From positions 1-43,012 of the forward strand of contig DUPC01000007.1 in assembly GCA_012838545.1 (NCBI GenBank): a stretch of 43,012 nt of DNA, written 5' to 3'. Origin of the DNA: Acholeplasmataceae bacterium. GTDB lineage: Bacteria > Bacillota_I > Bacilli_A > ML615J-28 > CAG-313. Position 1 is the stretch's first letter, and each line of letters opens with the position of its first letter. Both the position numbers and the translations under genes were made by a program. The notes below the pieces were generated by a model that was not told the DNA's origin, made no database searches, and saw only the letters and a program-made list of their open reading frames with translations. Of this stretch, positions 40,444-43,012 are shown in pieces.

Positions 40444-42885
40444 ATGAAAAAGATAGTAAAATTAGTCGCCCTTTGTTCGCTAGTGCTTATATTTGGCACT
40501 TTGCTTTCTTGTCAACAAACCGGTCAATTTTTTACGGTTAAATTTTTTGACGGCGATAATAATTTAATCGATACCCAACGCGTCAAAAAGGGCAGTAGCG
40601 CCCAAGCACCCCAAGATCCGATTAAAGAAGGGTATACCTTTATTGGATGGAGCGAAGACTTTAGTTCGGTAACGAAGAACCTGGATCTTTATCCGATGTT
40701 CGATGAAATAAAAGAATTTTTTGATGTTTTCTTTTTGGATGAAGCAGAAAACGTTTTGCGTAGAGAAATTGTTTTAAAAGGCAATGGCGCCACAGCGCCG
40801 ATCCCCCCGGAAAAACGGGGTTATAAGTTTGTCGGCTGGGATACAGACTTTTCCTATGTTACGGAAAACACTTATGTCAGACCACTTTACGAAAAAGAAA
40901 ACATCGATATTGAATTGGGTGATTATGTGAAGTATGTTGAAAGCATCAGCCATAACGATATTACTGATTCAAATGTTTTGCTTGCTTCTTTGGATTTAAC
41001 GCATTCCCTTTATACCTTCACCAATATTTTTATTGGCGGTTTTAGAAATGCGAATCAGATGCATTATTACGATGCCCAAAGCTATCAAGGTCGCAACGCT
41101 TACGGATATGAAGTGGGGGTTGCGTCAAACGGTATTGTAGTATCCGCCGGAACGCTTGTGGATTTACCGGAAGGCGGGTTTATCCTTTCTGGACACTCCT
41201 CAACCGCAACCCTCCTTCAATCCAAAGTGCAAATCGGCGACTATGTCGTTTTCCATCGGGATAGTTTGACGGTAAAAGGACATCGGGATACGGTTCTTTC
41301 GAAGTTGATAGGTTTAAACGTTAAGATAAACGAAACCATTTTGAAAACCCAAAATGCTTATTATTCCGAATTCCGAGCCCTCAACTACGAAAAGATTTTG
41401 GAAAAAATCAATTCCGCCATTGATACTTATAACGATTTGGTTGCTAACCCGAATGAATATTCTGCCAGCATTGCAAAAGAAGTAGAAAATACTTTATTGC
41501 TTGTTGACTTCTTGCTTGTGGAAACGAACCCTATTGAAACCAAGGCTTTCTGGCATTATCCGCTTCGTTCGGGCGATTATGAGGAAAGAAATCTTTCAGA
41601 AGTTGAGGAACTCTTAGATGACGTAAAAGCACTGGGCTTTAACAAGGTATATCTCAACGTCACCTTTGGCGGCCATGCGATTTACCCTTCGGATTATTTG
41701 CCACAGCGCCATTCGGACGGAAAAGTATATACCGGCTATAAAGATTATCTTGAATGCTTTGTGGAAGAAGCGCATAAACGGGGTATTGAAGTATCCGCTT
41801 GGACCAATACCTTAATCTGCGGGGACGGTTGGTTGCCTGCTGTTTATAAAGACAGAGGTTGGGTTTTAACCGGTTTTAACGGCGAAGACAATTTCAACGG
41901 AATGTACTTCTTGGATATTTCCCGTTCGGATGTTCAGGAATTCTTGATTAATGTCTTTACCGAATTGGTTGCCAATTATAATTTGGATGGTGTAGAGTTT
42001 GATTTTATCCGTTTCCCAGGGGGAAATCTATACAGTTATGATGGCGTAATCGCCAATCCGGCAGGGATTAAAGACGGCGGTTATACCGACAGTTTCATTA
42101 ATTTATTCAAAACCACCACGGGTTTTTCTGGTGACGTCAAACAATCGCTCATTCAATCCAAAACTTTTCGAAATCAGTGGTTGCAATTTAAGGGAGATTT
42201 GTTAAATGGTTTAGTGGAAAACTTGGTTACCGAAATGCGTAAAATAAAACCAAATATCTCTTTTTCCGGAGCTATTATGCCTAGCATATCTTCCGCAATC
42301 AATGTATATCAACAAAATTGGGATTTATGGCTCGACAATGGTTGGCTGGATACCCTTGAACCGATGATTTATAGCGGCGATACTGGGTCCGTCATGTCAA
42401 CTTTAGCATCATTTTACCAAAAGGTAAACGGTCGGGCGGATATTGTTGTCGGTTTGTTCCCAGAGGGTAACGGAGGGTTGCCGGGGTTGAATGCGGAGCA
42501 GATTTACAGCGTAATTTCTGCTTATCCGGTCGGTTGGTGCAAGTTCTCCGCAAAAACCATATTTTCCAACCGTGGGTTAATGGATGGTTTCAGCGTCATG
42601 AAGCGCGACTATACGGTTTCTATGACCTCCTCAAAACAAGACAAATTATTGGCTTATATTTTGCAATTGAGGGAAAATGTTAAAGAATTCTATCAATATG
42701 TTGATACCGGCACAGATTATTCGGCAATGATAGCTTATTTGGAAAGCATAACCGAAATTACCGAGGAAACCTATATTACAGGTGTGCTGGAGCAAATTTT
42801 ACTTTATATTGATCAAATCAATCATCTGGGTATAAAAGAGAAATTATACGACAAACATCAAATAATTGCGGCATTAATGAAGTAG
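40444..42885 (+). CDS. Surface lipoprotein with InlB-type B repeats and a GHL10 glycosidase-like domain
   Basis: An 813-residue secreted lipoprotein. The signal peptide ends at the lipobox GTLLSC with lipidated C23. Two Listeria-Bacteroides (InlB B, Flg_new) repeats follow at about 30-88 and 93-150 (EGYTFIGWSEDF, RGYKFVGWDTDF). A middle domain (about 160-300) contains GYEVGVASNGIVVSAG and LSGHSSTATLL. The GHL10/DUF187-type TIM-barrel (about 365-720) has GFNKVYLNVTFGGHAIYPS, EAHKRGIEVSAWTNT, FLDISRSDVQEF and NLDGVEFDFIRFPGG, in which the D/E-rich strand is the likely catalytic face. A helical C-terminal tail follows. Role: probably surface glycan processing; the substrate is unknown. Start ATG 40444 is about 10 bases after AAGGAGAG. 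It is transcribed alone from its own promoter. Confidence 0.87.
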   Translation: MKKIVKLVALCSLVLIFGTLLSCQQTGQFFTVKFFDGDNNLIDTQRVKKGSSAQAPQDPIKEGYTFIGWSEDFSSVTKNLDLYPMFDEIKEFFDVFFLDEAENVLRREIVLKGNGATAPIPPEKRGYKFVGWDTDFSYVTENTYVRPLYEKENIDIELGDYVKYVESISHNDITDSNVLLASLDLTHSLYTFTNIFIGGFRNANQMHYYDAQSYQGRNAYGYEVGVASNGIVVSAGTLVDLPEGGFILSGHSSTATLLQSKVQIGDYVVFHRDSLTVKGHRDTVLSKLIGLNVKINETILKTQNAYYSEFRALNYEKILEKINSAIDTYNDLVANPNEYSASIAKEVENTLLLVDFLLVETNPIETKAFWHYPLRSGDYEERNLSEVEELLDDVKALGFNKVYLNVTFGGHAIYPSDYLPQRHSDGKVYTGYKDYLECFVEEAHKRGIEVSAWTNTLICGDGWLPAVYKDRGWVLTGFNGEDNFNGMYFLDISRSDVQEFLINVFTELVANYNLDGVEFDFIRFPGGNLYSYDGVIANPAGIKDGGYTDSFINLFKTTTGFSGDVKQSLIQSKTFRNQWLQFKGDLLNGLVENLVTEMRKIKPNISFSGAIMPSISSAINVYQQNWDLWLDNGWLDTLEPMIYSGDTGSVMSTLASFYQKVNGRADIVVGLFPEGNGGLPGLNAEQIYSVISAYPVGWCKFSAKTIFSNRGLMDGFSVMKRDYTVSMTSSKQDKLLAYILQLRENVKEFYQYVDTGTDYSAMIAYLESITEITEETYITGVLEQILLYIDQINHLGIKEKLYDKHQIIAALMK

Positions 42886-42904
42886 TATTAGCTGTAAAGG
42901 AATG

Positions 42905-42938
42905 AAAAAGGGGCCGTTTTCACGCGACCTCCTTTTTT
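42905..42938 (+). terminator. Terminator after the GHL10 lipoprotein gene
   Basis: AAAAAGGGG pairs with CCTCCTTTTT (one G-T) around a loop of about 13 bases, ending in six T. The remaining bases to 43012 hold no gene that I can see. Confidence 0.75.
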
Positions 42939-43012
42939 ATGGCTTTTTGGGGGCAGTGGCATTATTTTTTAAAAACCCCATACAATTAACTGAAGGGAAA
43001 CCGGAAATCCCA

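Noticed and set aside
1-43012. Mycoplasma-type genetic code (UGA as Trp)
   Set aside because: UGA ends cdsA and the GrpB fusion at the expected family lengths, and Trp is encoded by UGG throughout.

Overview
The window looks like a chromosomal segment of a low-GC, Gram-positive-type bacterium (Bacillota), probably an uncultured Bacilli/Mollicutes-like or clostridial-like lineage. Support comes from purine-rich Shine-Dalgarno sites before almost every gene, sigma-A-type promoters that often carry an extended -10 (TGn before the hexamer), simple hairpin plus T-tract terminators, a perfect CcpA cre box, and the Bacillota gene order rpsB-tsf-pyrH-frr-uppS-cdsA-dxr-rseP-proS. UGA acts as a stop (ends of cdsA and of the GrpB fusion) and UGG encodes Trp, so the code is standard and not the mycoplasma code. 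The lineage is inference.

Layout. 1-168 is the tail of a CRISPR array (36-bp repeat, 30-bp spacer, degenerate last repeat) running off the left edge. 278-3625 is a tightly packed group: Xer-type recombinase, dUTPase, GNAT acetyltransferase, MATE exporter. 3614-14940 is the conserved translation, UMP, undecaprenyl/phospholipid, isoprenoid and site-2-protease block ending in a short ProRS. It is interrupted between frr and uppS by a 676-residue gene with its own promoter and terminator. That gene encodes an unusual membrane protein: zinc ribbon, helical repeats, TIR-like domain, three membrane spans, and an outside BspA-type LRR tail. 15020-16215 holds two singletons (a 53-residue coiled-coil protein and a YwaF/TMEM164-like membrane protein). 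16346-22494 reads as one run: nagA, an M20 amidohydrolase, an unknown membrane protein, a two-gene ABC transporter and an FAH-family enzyme. 22566-28174 holds topB, a 52-residue zinc-ribbon gene missed by the ORF track, a YihY/BrkB protein, a PdaA-type deacetylase and an RlmD-type rRNA methyltransferase.

From 28217 the functions are more environmental. There is an SGNH hydrolase on the minus strand, then csoR-copA with a CsoR-like operator at the promoter (copper efflux). Next is ptb-buk-bcd behind a cre box, which fits conversion of branched-chain acyl-CoA to acid plus ATP. A minus-strand tryptophanase follows, then a condensation-domain-like acyltransferase with a DUF6320-like partner, a GrpB/type I phosphodiesterase fusion, and a large lipoprotein with InlB-type B repeats and a GHL10 glycosidase-like domain.

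Codirectional genes dominate; only the SGNH hydrolase and tryptophanase face the other way, and both meet their convergent neighbours at bidirectional terminators. No tRNA, rRNA, IS element or replication origin was seen, and no gap longer than 300 bases lacks a feature. The most interesting items are the TIR/LRR membrane protein inside a core operon, the GrpB/phosphodiesterase fusion, the ProRS without an editing insert, the leader upstream of rpsB and the CRISPR tail.
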